From the NCBI GenBank assembly GCA_002309015.1, contig DBWM01000033.1, forward strand, positions 321 through 59,965: 59,645 bases of DNA, read 5' to 3'. This document shows positions 44,421-52,474 of the stretch, in pieces. The stretch's first letter is position 1; every line of letters starts with the position of its first letter. The notes beneath the pieces were generated by a model. That model was not told where the DNA came from, ran no database searches, and saw only the letters and a program-made list of their open reading frames with translations. A program made the translations under genes and the position numbers. The stretch comes from Myxococcales bacterium UBA1238 (GTDB taxonomy: Bacteria > Myxococcota_A > Bradymonadia > UBA7976 > UBA1532).

Positions 44421-44837
44421 ATGAAACTCAGAACACTCATTTTCGCTGCCCTCTGCTGTCAGCTCGCCGCCTGTGGCGGTGACCAAAGAAACGCGGTCGT
44501 CGCCGGGCCGCCCATCGCGGGACTCAACCTCAACGGCCTTTGGTATTGCACCGAATTTGGCGACATGCGCCTGACCCAGCAGGGCAATCTCGTCACCGGC
44601 AGCTACGAGGATCCGCGCGGCCCCGACCACAACGGCACCCTTCGCGGCAACATCGAAGGCGACCTCATCCATATGGTGTGGATCAAGCCCGGAAACCCGC
44701 TCGCCGCCATCATGTCGCAGCAGGGCAAAGGCTGGCTGCGCATCTCCCAGGATGGCCACAAACTCGACGGCATGTGGGGTTACGGCGATCAAACCGACGA
44801 CGGCGGCCCGTGGCATGCCGAGAAATCGCAATTCTGA
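44421..44837 (+). CDS. Small lipoprotein with predicted beta-barrel domain
   Basis: 138 residues. The signal ends in lipobox LAAC. The mature part reads like a small beta-barrel: LNGLWYCTEFGDMRLTQQGN, VTGSYEDP, GTLRGNIEGDLIHMVW and GWLRISQDGHKLDGMWGYG. The turn pattern (G.W...G...L.Q.G..V.G.Y) is seen in lipocalin-like small domains. AAGG precedes ATG 44421. It lies 4 bp after lpxC and is probably co-transcribed; a link to LPS biology is only an inference. Confidence 0.7.
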   Translation: MKLRTLIFAALCCQLAACGGDQRNAVVAGPPIAGLNLNGLWYCTEFGDMRLTQQGNLVTGSYEDPRGPDHNGTLRGNIEGDLIHMVWIKPGNPLAAIMSQQGKGWLRISQDGHKLDGMWGYGDQTDDGGPWHAEKSQF

Positions 44838-44939
44838 GGCAGAAAAAACACCGTCTCACCCTTGAAGCAGGCCGCTTTCTTTAGGGTTTGAGCCATAAGT
44901 AGATTATATTGCGCCTCGTATCACACGAGGGAATTCAGA

Positions 44940-46289
44940 GTGCCGTCCGAGGAATCTCAAGAAGCTGTAGCGACAACCCCATCTGCAGAACCGTCGCTCG
45001 CGTCCAACTGCGCTGACAGGCAACCATCAAGTGCAGACGAGGGTGCTTTATCCTCCGTGTCAGACGTCCCTTCTCCTGCGCCATCCAACCCTGTCCACCC
45101 TGTACAAGAGGCATCTGCCGAAGGCGAACCCGATGTATCCGGGGTGGATAAAGCTCCAGATTCAGAAGCTCCCCCACCAAAAGATCCCTTGAAAGAGGTC
45201 GAAGAGTATCTGCAAACCACCCCATCCAACCTTGATACAGAGGCTCCTCAGACGCAAGAAGAGGGATCTACACCCCATACAGATGGCGATACAGGCCAGA
45301 AAGATGATGTTGATGGGGATGATCCGGCGGATTTGCAGGAGTTGCAGGGTGAATTTCTACTGGGTGAAGATGGTAATTTAACCTTTGTTGCCAGCAACAA
45401 CACCCCGAATACGGCGGATCTCCTGGCTGAAAGGTTCCTTTTCCGCCCTGACCCCATCGCTTCTCCATTAAAAGAGCTCCTCAATCAACCCCGTAAACAA
45501 GAGCTTGAGTTTGAAAAACCGGCCTTCTCCATCCATGGGGTGACCGATACCGGAAAGCACCGGGAGCATAATGAGGATGACTGGGTAGGCCTTGAGGAGC
45601 ATCGATTCGTAGCCATCGCCGATGGTATGGGAGGGCATCAATGTGGCGAGGTCGCGTCGCACATCACGATAGAGTCCCTCACCCAAAGCTTTTCGCATAA
45701 TCCCCCAGATCACTGGTATGCGCATCTGCTTCCCTGGTTAACCCCAGCAAGGTTGGGTCAACGTCGTTTGAAAAATGCTATCCGCCAAGCCAACCGTGAG
45801 GTTTGGACCAAATCACAAAGCGACGCGCAATATAGGGGGATGGGCACCACCGTCGTAGCCTTGTGGCTCGATGGATCCAGGCTGCATGTGGCGCATGTGG
45901 GCGACAGCCGCATCTACTTATACAGGGATGAAACCCTCTATGCCCTCACGCGGGATCATTCTCTCCTAAACCAATACATTGACCAGGGAATGCTGACACC
46001 TGAAGAAATCAGGGTGTTCCCGATGAAAAACGTGATCGTCCGCGCAATCGGTCTACTCCCCAAAGTAAACGTCGAATGCGTGACCATCAGGCCACACAAG
46101 GGTGATCGTTACTTGCTTTGCTCTGATGGCCTAACCGATATGGTGGATGAAGAGCACATCGTCAGCATTCTCAAGCAGACTTGTCCCCCTAGCGAAATCG
46201 TCTTAAAGCTGCGAGACGCGGCTTTGGATGCCGGTGGATGCGACAACATCACCGCCGTGATTGCGGATATCACACCAGGAGAACCATGA
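44940..46289 (+). CDS. PP2C-family serine/threonine phosphatase with long acidic N-terminus
   Basis: 449 residues. Residues 1-190 are acidic, Pro/Ser/Glu-rich and likely disordered. From about 194 a PP2C/PppA-type domain follows: GVTDTGKHREHNEDDW, AIADGMGGHQCGE, AHVGDSRIYLYRD, LLCSDGLTDMVDEEHI and GGCDNITAVIADI. All metal-binding aspartates are present. It should remove phosphate from Ser/Thr in the cytoplasm. GTG 44940 has GAGGG 8 bp upstream. The stop overlaps the next start (ATGA). No kinase is in the window, but an FHA protein is at 31.6 kb. Confidence 0.9.
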   Translation: MPSEESQEAVATTPSAEPSLASNCADRQPSSADEGALSSVSDVPSPAPSNPVHPVQEASAEGEPDVSGVDKAPDSEAPPPKDPLKEVEEYLQTTPSNLDTEAPQTQEEGSTPHTDGDTGQKDDVDGDDPADLQELQGEFLLGEDGNLTFVASNNTPNTADLLAERFLFRPDPIASPLKELLNQPRKQELEFEKPAFSIHGVTDTGKHREHNEDDWVGLEEHRFVAIADGMGGHQCGEVASHITIESLTQSFSHNPPDHWYAHLLPWLTPARLGQRRLKNAIRQANREVWTKSQSDAQYRGMGTTVVALWLDGSRLHVAHVGDSRIYLYRDETLYALTRDHSLLNQYIDQGMLTPEEIRVFPMKNVIVRAIGLLPKVNVECVTIRPHKGDRYLLCSDGLTDMVDEEHIVSILKQTCPPSEIVLKLRDAALDAGGCDNITAVIADITPGEP

Positions 46290-47404
46290 AAACTTCTCGG
46301 ATCTGCCTCACCATCATGGCTGCATGCATGGCCCATTCAGCTAAAGCCGAGTTACCTCAAGTGTTGATCGTTCCCCCAACTTTCACGCCTGCGAATGCTG
46401 AACGGGGTAGACAATATACATCGCTCACTGAAGAAGCCCTGAAATCCAAGGCGACTACGAAGGTTCACGCCGCAGCAACGGGCACCTGCGTAGATACGGC
46501 ATGTCTCAAAAAAGCCGCGCAATCTTCGGGGTATAAATGGGTAATCACTTCACAGATCAGTGAGTCCAGCAACGATGAATTGGGTACGACCGATTATCAA
46601 ATAGAGACCATCACCTACAATGACACGACGGGAGATTTGACAAAGGACTCCACGGAGTGCCTCTTGTGTGGGGATGCGGAGCTGGCTACAAGCTATAAGC
46701 GACAGGTTGAATATAGTGCGAAGCATTTTCGAGTAAACAACGCATCCACCCCGAACAAGCCTGCTCAATCAACTGCGAAGGCGGCATCTACTACCCCACT
46801 ACGCATCACTTCAAACCCAGCAGGTGCCAAAGTATACCTGGATGGAGAGCTTATCGGCACGACACCGTATGAAGGTCAGGCCGTACAAGGTAAGCATACG
46901 ATAGAATTACGACTCAAAGGATATGCGGATGAATCGCGTTCCATCAGTGTCGATAACCTATCTATAGACATGCCATTCCAGCTCAAAACCGTGCAAGGCA
47001 CCAGATCCACCCATGATACAGCGTCTGCAACGCCGGAATCCCCATCTAACAACCCCGTACAAATCATCACGGCAGAGGATACATCCGTGATCCTTAACCA
47101 TGATGTGCTGGTTGACGTGGGCGTAGGCCTTACAGTGGGGGGTGTGGTACTCACCGGTATCGGTGCATATCTCCTGATCATCGACGGTGATACGTCATGT
47201 AGCAGCGGCAAGATCTACGAATGTCCGCATATCTACGATACCAAAGTGGGCGGTTTACTCACCTTTGGTATCGGTGCAGCCCTTATTGGATCTGGAGTCA
47301 CGACCCTTATCCTGGATTACGTCGGTAGGGATCACGGCAATATATCCACTGCAGTCGCCCCTACAAATGGGGGTGCGTTGGTTCAATTTGGCGGATCTTT
47401 CTAG
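46286..47404 (+). CDS. Exported PEGA-domain protein with C-terminal membrane segments
   Basis: 372 residues. A signal peptide (cleavage near AKAE) is followed by a domain with two cysteine pairs (CVDTACLKKAA at 68-73; CLLCGDAEL at 125-128). Similar N-domains occur before PEGA in deltaproteobacterial proteins. The PEGA domain is at about 170-230 (ITSNPAGAKVYLDGELIGTT, QGKHTIELRLKGY). A linker and two hydrophobic helices follow (about 282-305 and 325-348). It starts inside the PP2C stop (ATGA) with AGGAG as RBS, so the two are made together. Confidence 0.78.
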   Translation: MKTSRICLTIMAACMAHSAKAELPQVLIVPPTFTPANAERGRQYTSLTEEALKSKATTKVHAAATGTCVDTACLKKAAQSSGYKWVITSQISESSNDELGTTDYQIETITYNDTTGDLTKDSTECLLCGDAELATSYKRQVEYSAKHFRVNNASTPNKPAQSTAKAASTTPLRITSNPAGAKVYLDGELIGTTPYEGQAVQGKHTIELRLKGYADESRSISVDNLSIDMPFQLKTVQGTRSTHDTASATPESPSNNPVQIITAEDTSVILNHDVLVDVGVGLTVGGVVLTGIGAYLLIIDGDTSCSSGKIYECPHIYDTKVGGLLTFGIGAALIGSGVTTLILDYVGRDHGNISTAVAPTNGGALVQFGGSF

Positions 47405-47433
47405 CGGACAAACCAAGACTCAGGAGAAACGAG

Positions 47434-48573
47434 ATGCCTTCTCTACCCTTGGCATACAACAAATGGATGGAACAACTCCTCGAAGGCCCCCTGCCTGAGG
47501 AGCGTCGCGCGGATTGTTCTGCCTGTGTCATGCTGTCTTCGAGCAGCGAGCACCCCGAGGGGATCACCAGTTATCACCCCGACTGTCGCTGTTGCACATA
47601 CGTCCCGCGCGTTCACAACTACCTTGCAGGACGCATTCTGCGGGATGATCGCGCCGAAGGGTATATCTGTAGACAGCTCGTCGCCGTGCGGATCGCGCGA
47701 CATATCGCCCTTTCTCCTTTGGGCTTGATCGTGCCGCCACAGCATGTACACGCCTATGATAAGCTGCAAAAGATGGGTCGCTTCGGGCGTGATCCGAGTA
47801 TGAAATGCCCTTTTCTGCTCAACCACGGCAAATGTGGTATCTGGTTAAACCGCAATGCAGCCTGTGCGACGTGGTTTTGCCGGTATAACAATGGGGCGAG
47901 GAGTCAGGCGTTTTGGATTGAACTCAGGGCGCTGTTGACCCTTACCGAGCATGTCCTCGCCTTCCATGCAGCCCGTACATTGTGCTTCCCACACGCGAAA
48001 ACCAGTCGCAGCGACCTTGACAGCCGCCTTGCCGGGCTTGAATGGGGCGATATCCACCCCGATGGCATTGCGGATTACTACATGCAATGCGCTGATCTCA
48101 TCGATCAATACGAGAACTTCGACCAGGTACGCGATCTTGCAGACGGGTTATTGGAAGACCACATCACAGCAACCAAGGCTGCATACCAGGCGATGCTTCG
48201 TGATCCGCTTGAGGACGGCAAGCAACAACTCGTGCCAGCCAGGTACAAACAGCTGGGAGTCGACCAAAACAAGATCTGGCTGATGGGTTACTCCAAGACC
48301 GATCCCATCAAGTTAAGGGGTCCATTGTTCGATCAGCTGGCGCAATTCGATGGCCGCCCCCTGGATGAAGTACGTCAGACGCTGGATCTCGACGATGATA
48401 CGGTCCGTGCACTCATCGATTTCCACATTCTGAAGACGCCTGACAAGGCCAACGAGACGCCCAACTGCGAGCAAAAGGAAACATCTCAATCCCCTGCAAG
48501 TGACGTTACAACTCCTGAAACGAACGATCACACGCCTGCCAAAAGCAACTCTTCAGAAAACAAGCCCGCCTAA
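47434..48573 (+). CDS. Cysteine-cluster protein (YkgJ/CxxCxxCC-like), unknown function
   Basis: 379 residues. The N-terminal half has a metal- or Fe-S-type cysteine set: DCSAC (28, 31), DCRCC (51, 53, 54), KCPFLLNHGKCGIW (125, 134) and AACATWFC (144, 149). Spacing and the CPFL...G.C.IW...R...C...FC pattern resemble the YkgJ zinc/iron-chelating family, with a longer insert. The C-terminal half is helical and ends in a Thr/Ser/Pro-rich tail. AGGAG lies 7 bp before ATG 47434. It follows the PEGA gene by 29 bp. Confidence 0.65.
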   Translation: MPSLPLAYNKWMEQLLEGPLPEERRADCSACVMLSSSSEHPEGITSYHPDCRCCTYVPRVHNYLAGRILRDDRAEGYICRQLVAVRIARHIALSPLGLIVPPQHVHAYDKLQKMGRFGRDPSMKCPFLLNHGKCGIWLNRNAACATWFCRYNNGARSQAFWIELRALLTLTEHVLAFHAARTLCFPHAKTSRSDLDSRLAGLEWGDIHPDGIADYYMQCADLIDQYENFDQVRDLADGLLEDHITATKAAYQAMLRDPLEDGKQQLVPARYKQLGVDQNKIWLMGYSKTDPIKLRGPLFDQLAQFDGRPLDEVRQTLDLDDDTVRALIDFHILKTPDKANETPNCEQKETSQSPASDVTTPETNDHTPAKSNSSENKPA

Positions 48574-48599
48574 CCGGGTTTGATCCCTCTCCTTCCTTC

Positions 48600-48977
48600 A
48601 TGAACATCCTCTTTGTCTGCCTTGGTAGCGCCATCGGTGGTGGTGCACGTTATATTGTTTCATGCCTTGTCAGGTTGCCTTTATGGGGTACATTCCCCAT
48701 GAGTACCTTCCTGGTCAACGTCGTTGGATCCTTTGCAATGGGGCTTTTAACGGTCGCATTGGTGGCCTTGCCTGAAGGGATCAGGCTTTGTCTGACCACC
48801 GGATTGCTCGGCGGATTTACGACATTCTCAACCTTCAGCCTTGAAACGGTCCGTTTGATACAGCAGAACGCCTATGGTCAGGCCCTGATAAACGTCGTAC
48901 TCTCGCTTCTATGCTGCTTCTTAGGCTGTGCGTTAGGGATTTTTACAGCACAAAGACTCTTTGTACACCCTGTATAG
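48600..48977 (+). CDS. fluC: Fluoride ion channel FluC/CrcB
   Basis: 125 residues, four membrane helices, the usual length. Family motifs: GSAIGGGARYIVS, TFLVNVVGSFAMG (pore Asn) and LGGFTTFSTFSLE (Phe box). It works as a dual-topology dimer that lets fluoride leave the cell. It starts 26 bp after the cysteine-cluster gene with no clear RBS. No fluoride riboswitch is recognisable in that short gap. Confidence 0.92.
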   Translation: MNILFVCLGSAIGGGARYIVSCLVRLPLWGTFPMSTFLVNVVGSFAMGLLTVALVALPEGIRLCLTTGLLGGFTTFSTFSLETVRLIQQNAYGQALINVVLSLLCCFLGCALGIFTAQRLFVHPV

Positions 48978-49308
48978 ATGGTCTTTATTCTTTCAGGATC
49001 GGCCTATCCACCCCATATATACTGCATTCCATCAATCAAACGCAGTATATACACCCTGTATCTCCGACATAATTCTCATATTAGGCTCCACGTCCAGGCA
49101 TCTATATCAACCTTAATGATCAACGGCGCATTCACATACACCCTGACATGCTATCTTTATGAGCATAAACGCTCAATCTCATGGGCGGATCTTGAGCATA
49201 CAAGTTAAACTACGCCATTTCTACAGGCCGGACAGACTGAATTGATTGGTGAAAATGCAGAAACTACAGGTGGGATAAAGCGCGTTTCGGTGGGGGAACG
49301 TCGAATGA
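48978..49308. other. AT-rich intergenic region with spaced repeats
   Basis: 331 bp between fluC (+) and the ClpV-N coiled-coil gene (-), with no convincing gene. It holds TACACCCTG copies at 49050 and 49137; a third at 48964 lies in the end of fluC. They are 86 and 87 bp apart. It also holds one hairpin. A 76-residue frame at 48978 lacks an RBS and any recognisable feature. Confidence 0.6.
49016..49051. repeat. 10-bp perfect inverted repeat
   Basis: TATATACTGC (49016-49025) and GCAGTATATA (49042-49051) flank a 16-base spacer. It could be a transcription-factor operator or an RNA hairpin between the convergent genes. Confidence 0.6.
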
Positions 49309-50919
49309 TCAGGCTGCCTTGCTTCCGAAGATCTTGTACCAGATGCGCTTAAAGATGTTGGGACGGGGCGCCAGAGCGGTGCACTCGCCCCCATCGCCAC
49401 CTTCCAGCTTGGCAATCTGACGCTCGGCCTTGGCGACCGCTTTCCTGGTGGCCTTCCTTGCAGCTGCGAGACGCTCCTCTGCATCCCTTGCTTCGGCGAG
49501 TACCTCGGCTTCAGCCTGCTTGGCCTTCAGGACCCGATCGCGAATTTCATCCAGGCGAGCTTCGATCTCCTGGGCTTGTTGCTCGGCTATCTCGGCTGCC
49601 TGCTGCAAGGTGGAAGTCTGGCTACGGGCCTCCTCCGCCTCATCCTCTGAATGTTTCAAGGCTGCCTTTGCTTCGTTGGCCTTGGCTTCCGCCTCCTCCA
49701 CCTGGGGTCGAATCAACGCCAGCACCGAAGCCTGGGCCTCTATCACAGCCCGCTCCTTGGCCAAAGCTTCTGCGGTCTCCTGCTTCTTAGCCTCTACACG
49801 GGCCAGGATCTCTTTGTTCTCGGCCTCTATCCGGGCTACCTCTTGTTCGGTCTCAGCGATCTGAGCCTGGATATCCGCCTTGCGTTGATTGAGTTGCCCG
49901 AAGAGTTCCTCGTATCCGGCCACTTCCTTTTCAAGATTCGCGCGCGATTCCCTCGCCTCACGGGTCTCCTCTTCGTAGCTCGCCTTCTCGCGCTTGGCCA
50001 ATACGCATTCTTCCCTCACCCCGGCGATCTCGTCCTGCTGCGCCTGCAACTCCTCTTTGGCGCGCTCCATCTCGGCCTTGGCCGCCGCGAGCCACTGTCG
50101 GTTTTGGGACGCCTCCATGACGGCGCGCTCCGCATTGCGCTCGCATTCGTGGGCCTGCTCGAGCGCGGCCTTGCGATCCTCCTCCATCTTTTCGGCCTTC
50201 TCGATCGCGCGCTGCCGCTCCGCCGCCAGTTTTTCGATCTTCTGCTCGGCGATCTTGAGCGCTGCCTGCTCCTGATAGAGCCTGTCCTCCGCCTCGGCAT
50301 GCGCCTTCTGCGCCAGTCCCGCCTCGCGCATCGAGCGATCGGCCATCTTTCGCAAGGCTTCCAAACGCTCGCCGTTCGCCCGCACCTGATCCATCATCCG
50401 ATCCTCTTCGATGCGCGGATCCTGCGTCTTGGGCTCCATCCGGGCTTCCTTCGTGCTCCGGGTCAGCGATCCCAGATCCTCCAGGGTCCTCTCCTCGATT
50501 TGATCCAGACAAGGCAGGATCTGCGAAATATGGGCGTACAAATCGTCATCCAGACGCAGCGCCATTAAAAATGCAGCCGTGCGAATGCGGTTGGATCCCT
50601 GAAAGAGGCTCGATATCAACCATGCAATGCGCATGGCATCGGTCACTCGCGGCGCAAAGCTGGGTATACGTCCCGAGCCTTCCTTCTGCCCCAGGTTCTT
50701 TTCCAACTCTTCCTGAATCTCGGATCGGCTGATCGCGCTGACCGTTAACACCCTGTCGAGATCGGTTTCGCGCTGATCCAACAAGGCCATCAACACATGT
50801 TCAACGTCGATCGCATCGTGACCAAAGCGCATGGCCACGGCTGCTGACGCTTCAAGACTCTGACGGCAAATGGGATTTAACCGCGTCATTAAAGTCGTCA
50901 GCGAAATCTCAAACGACAT
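49309..50919 (-). CDS. ClpV/Clp_N-like domain fused to long coiled coil, no ATPase
   Basis: 536 residues. The N-terminal part (about 10-145) resembles the double Clp N-domain of T6SS ClpV: LNPICRQSLEASAAVAMRFG, DAIDVEHVLMALLDQ, FAPRVTDAMRIAWLISSLFQ and NRIRTAAFLMAL. No Walker motifs or AAA+ domain follow. Instead residues about 165-505 are one long charged coiled coil. A short basic and hydrophobic end (IFKRIWYKIFGSK) may touch membrane. Clp N-domains bind client or sheath proteins, so this may be an adaptor or scaffold. No other T6SS gene is seen. The gene has an operator-like promoter at 50,962. Confidence 0.72.
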   Translation of the reverse strand: MSFEISLTTLMTRLNPICRQSLEASAAVAMRFGHDAIDVEHVLMALLDQRETDLDRVLTVSAISRSEIQEELEKNLGQKEGSGRIPSFAPRVTDAMRIAWLISSLFQGSNRIRTAAFLMALRLDDDLYAHISQILPCLDQIEERTLEDLGSLTRSTKEARMEPKTQDPRIEEDRMMDQVRANGERLEALRKMADRSMREAGLAQKAHAEAEDRLYQEQAALKIAEQKIEKLAAERQRAIEKAEKMEEDRKAALEQAHECERNAERAVMEASQNRQWLAAAKAEMERAKEELQAQQDEIAGVREECVLAKREKASYEEETREARESRANLEKEVAGYEELFGQLNQRKADIQAQIAETEQEVARIEAENKEILARVEAKKQETAEALAKERAVIEAQASVLALIRPQVEEAEAKANEAKAALKHSEDEAEEARSQTSTLQQAAEIAEQQAQEIEARLDEIRDRVLKAKQAEAEVLAEARDAEERLAAARKATRKAVAKAERQIAKLEGGDGGECTALAPRPNIFKRIWYKIFGSKAA

Positions 50920-50961
50920 CTCCAGCCTTCCTGTATGCGTTTTTACGAGGTTTGATTGGGC

Positions 50962-50996
50962 TATCCAGCCTGTACATCGATTGTGTACAAGCTGGA
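50962..50996 (-). promoter_or_regulatory. Putative promoter with overlapping inverted-repeat operator
   Basis: On the minus strand TTGTAC (50990-50985), a 17-bp spacer and TGGATA (50967-50962) form a weak sigma-70-like promoter. It lies 43 bp before the ClpV-N coiled-coil gene. An inverted repeat TCCAGC-C-TGTACA / TGTACA-A-GCTGGA (50964-50996, 7-base centre) covers the spacer, where a repressor would act. It could instead be a terminator-like hairpin. Confidence 0.4.
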
Positions 50997-51029
50997 GCCT
51001 GCAAGAACAAGGGTGGGAACGAGCTGTGA

Positions 51030-52376
51030 TTAAAACAGGACCGAAAGGTTGGCACCTGCGGTAAAGACGGTGGTCTCTTCAACCCTCAGACGACGCCCCA
51101 CAGCATCGATGGCGGGCGCGTAAATCGGATTTTGCTCTCTGGGTTTGTCGTATTCCACCAGACCTGAATGATCGAGATCCTTGCCGTTGCTGGAAGAAGT
51201 GATGAAATGTGCGGTTTCATGCGCCATCGACAAATCAAATCCCAGCTGCACATGGTGAGCGAGCAAGGCGCCAAACCCCAGATGCCCCCTAAAAGTCATG
51301 TATTCGTCGACGGTCGTGACGCCATCGATATGCTCGCCCTTGATGGAGCTGTCGGCATTGGCGTTGTACGTGGCGCAGTTTTTATCTCCATCGACCCCTT
51401 TGGGATCGCATTGCGTCTTGCCGGAGGCGGAGCTTGCCAGGGCATCAAAGAGCTCGCTGTAATCGCGGCCTTTGGCCTGATAACCGGCACCTAAACCGAG
51501 ATCGATAAAGATCTTGTAACCCTGTTTAGGGCGATCGAAGGCGACGATTTCGGTACCCAAATCAAAATCCACCCTTGGGGCCGGGCCGATGTGATCCTGC
51601 GATGCACCGTAATCCTTAAATAAGGTGTCGCTTGCGGGAATGGGGATATAGCCGACCAGCTTAAAATAGGGGTCCATGACGGAGAAGCGGTAGGAAAACG
51701 CGGTTCCAAAGCTCAGCTCGTGCACCCCGCGCCCTACGCCGCTGTTGTTGCCCTTCATGGTCTCGCCGGTGGGCGCCCGATACCCGAATTCCAGCTCCCA
51801 TTCACCGCGCGTCTCGTCCCGTTCACGGCTGATGGGCGCAAAACGCAACTGAAACTGCATATCGCCGAAGCCGCTGCGCGATTTTTCCTGGGGGACTGCA
51901 AACAAATCTTCGGGATCTTCGCCGTTGATCTCGCCAGGTGCGATCGTGCTGTTGTCGGGCGTGATCGGCTTTTTGGAATTGTCGCCGCCATTGCCCGCAA
52001 AGCGCACGCGCCGATTGTCGGAAACCGTGATCGGCATCTCGATGCGCAATTCGAGGTCGTGCCAGAGACCAAAACGAAACTCGGGCACGATCTCGTGAAC
52101 GATGCGCTGATAACGGAGCTCTTTCACCAGCATCAGCCGGCCTTCTTCTCCGCTGCCGCAAAGCTCTTTATCGGCGTTTTTATGACTCCCGTTGCAATTA
52201 TATTCGCGCGTGATCTTTGCCCGCCTGAGGCTGCGCCGATATTTGACGGTCCCCACAAAATCGAACGGATCGTTGCCATCCGCAGCATCGATCACGTCGG
52301 TGACTTCAGCTGCATAAGCCGCTTCCTGCGACAAAATCCCAGACGCAGCGCAGAGTAAAACCGTGAGCCAACGCAT
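51030..52376 (-). CDS. Outer membrane beta-barrel protein, unknown function
   Basis: 448 residues. Signal peptide cleaved near EAAYAAEV. The mature protein is rich in alternating strands with aromatic ends (GEWELEFGYRAPTG, FGTAFSYRFSVMDPYFKLVG, YKIFIDLGLGAGYQ, MTFRGHLGFGALLAHHVQLG) and ends AGANLSVLF with a terminal Phe, as outer-membrane barrels do. Two cysteines (CNGSHKNADKELC) could bond in a loop. Related proteins are annotated only as transporter-like barrels. ATG 52376 has GGAG 6 bp upstream. Confidence 0.72.
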   Translation of the reverse strand: MRWLTVLLCAASGILSQEAAYAAEVTDVIDAADGNDPFDFVGTVKYRRSLRRAKITREYNCNGSHKNADKELCGSGEEGRLMLVKELRYQRIVHEIVPEFRFGLWHDLELRIEMPITVSDNRRVRFAGNGGDNSKKPITPDNSTIAPGEINGEDPEDLFAVPQEKSRSGFGDMQFQLRFAPISRERDETRGEWELEFGYRAPTGETMKGNNSGVGRGVHELSFGTAFSYRFSVMDPYFKLVGYIPIPASDTLFKDYGASQDHIGPAPRVDFDLGTEIVAFDRPKQGYKIFIDLGLGAGYQAKGRDYSELFDALASSASGKTQCDPKGVDGDKNCATYNANADSSIKGEHIDGVTTVDEYMTFRGHLGFGALLAHHVQLGFDLSMAHETAHFITSSSNGKDLDHSGLVEYDKPREQNPIYAPAIDAVGRRLRVEETTVFTAGANLSVLF

Positions 52377-52474
52377 GTCTTCTCCCAGCGGGCCATCAGC
52401 CGCGCGTTTTTGGCTGTCAAGATTAACGTTCACTCAGCTGAGAGTAAACCTTCCCTCAAATTTCACGCGAACTT

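Noticed and set aside
48574..48599. Fluoride riboswitch before fluC
   Set aside because: The gap is only 26 bp and lacks the conserved pseudoknot pattern.
48978..49208. 76-residue frame after fluC
   Set aside because: No RBS, no recognisable domain, AT-rich non-coding look; better explained as intergenic.
49221..49484. 87-residue minus-strand frame
   Set aside because: It overlaps the end of the ClpV-N coiled-coil gene in another frame and has low-complexity shadow composition.
49309..50919. Type VI secretion locus
   Set aside because: Only a ClpV-like N-domain is present. No TssB/C, Hcp, VgrG, TssJLM or ClpV ATPase is seen in the window.
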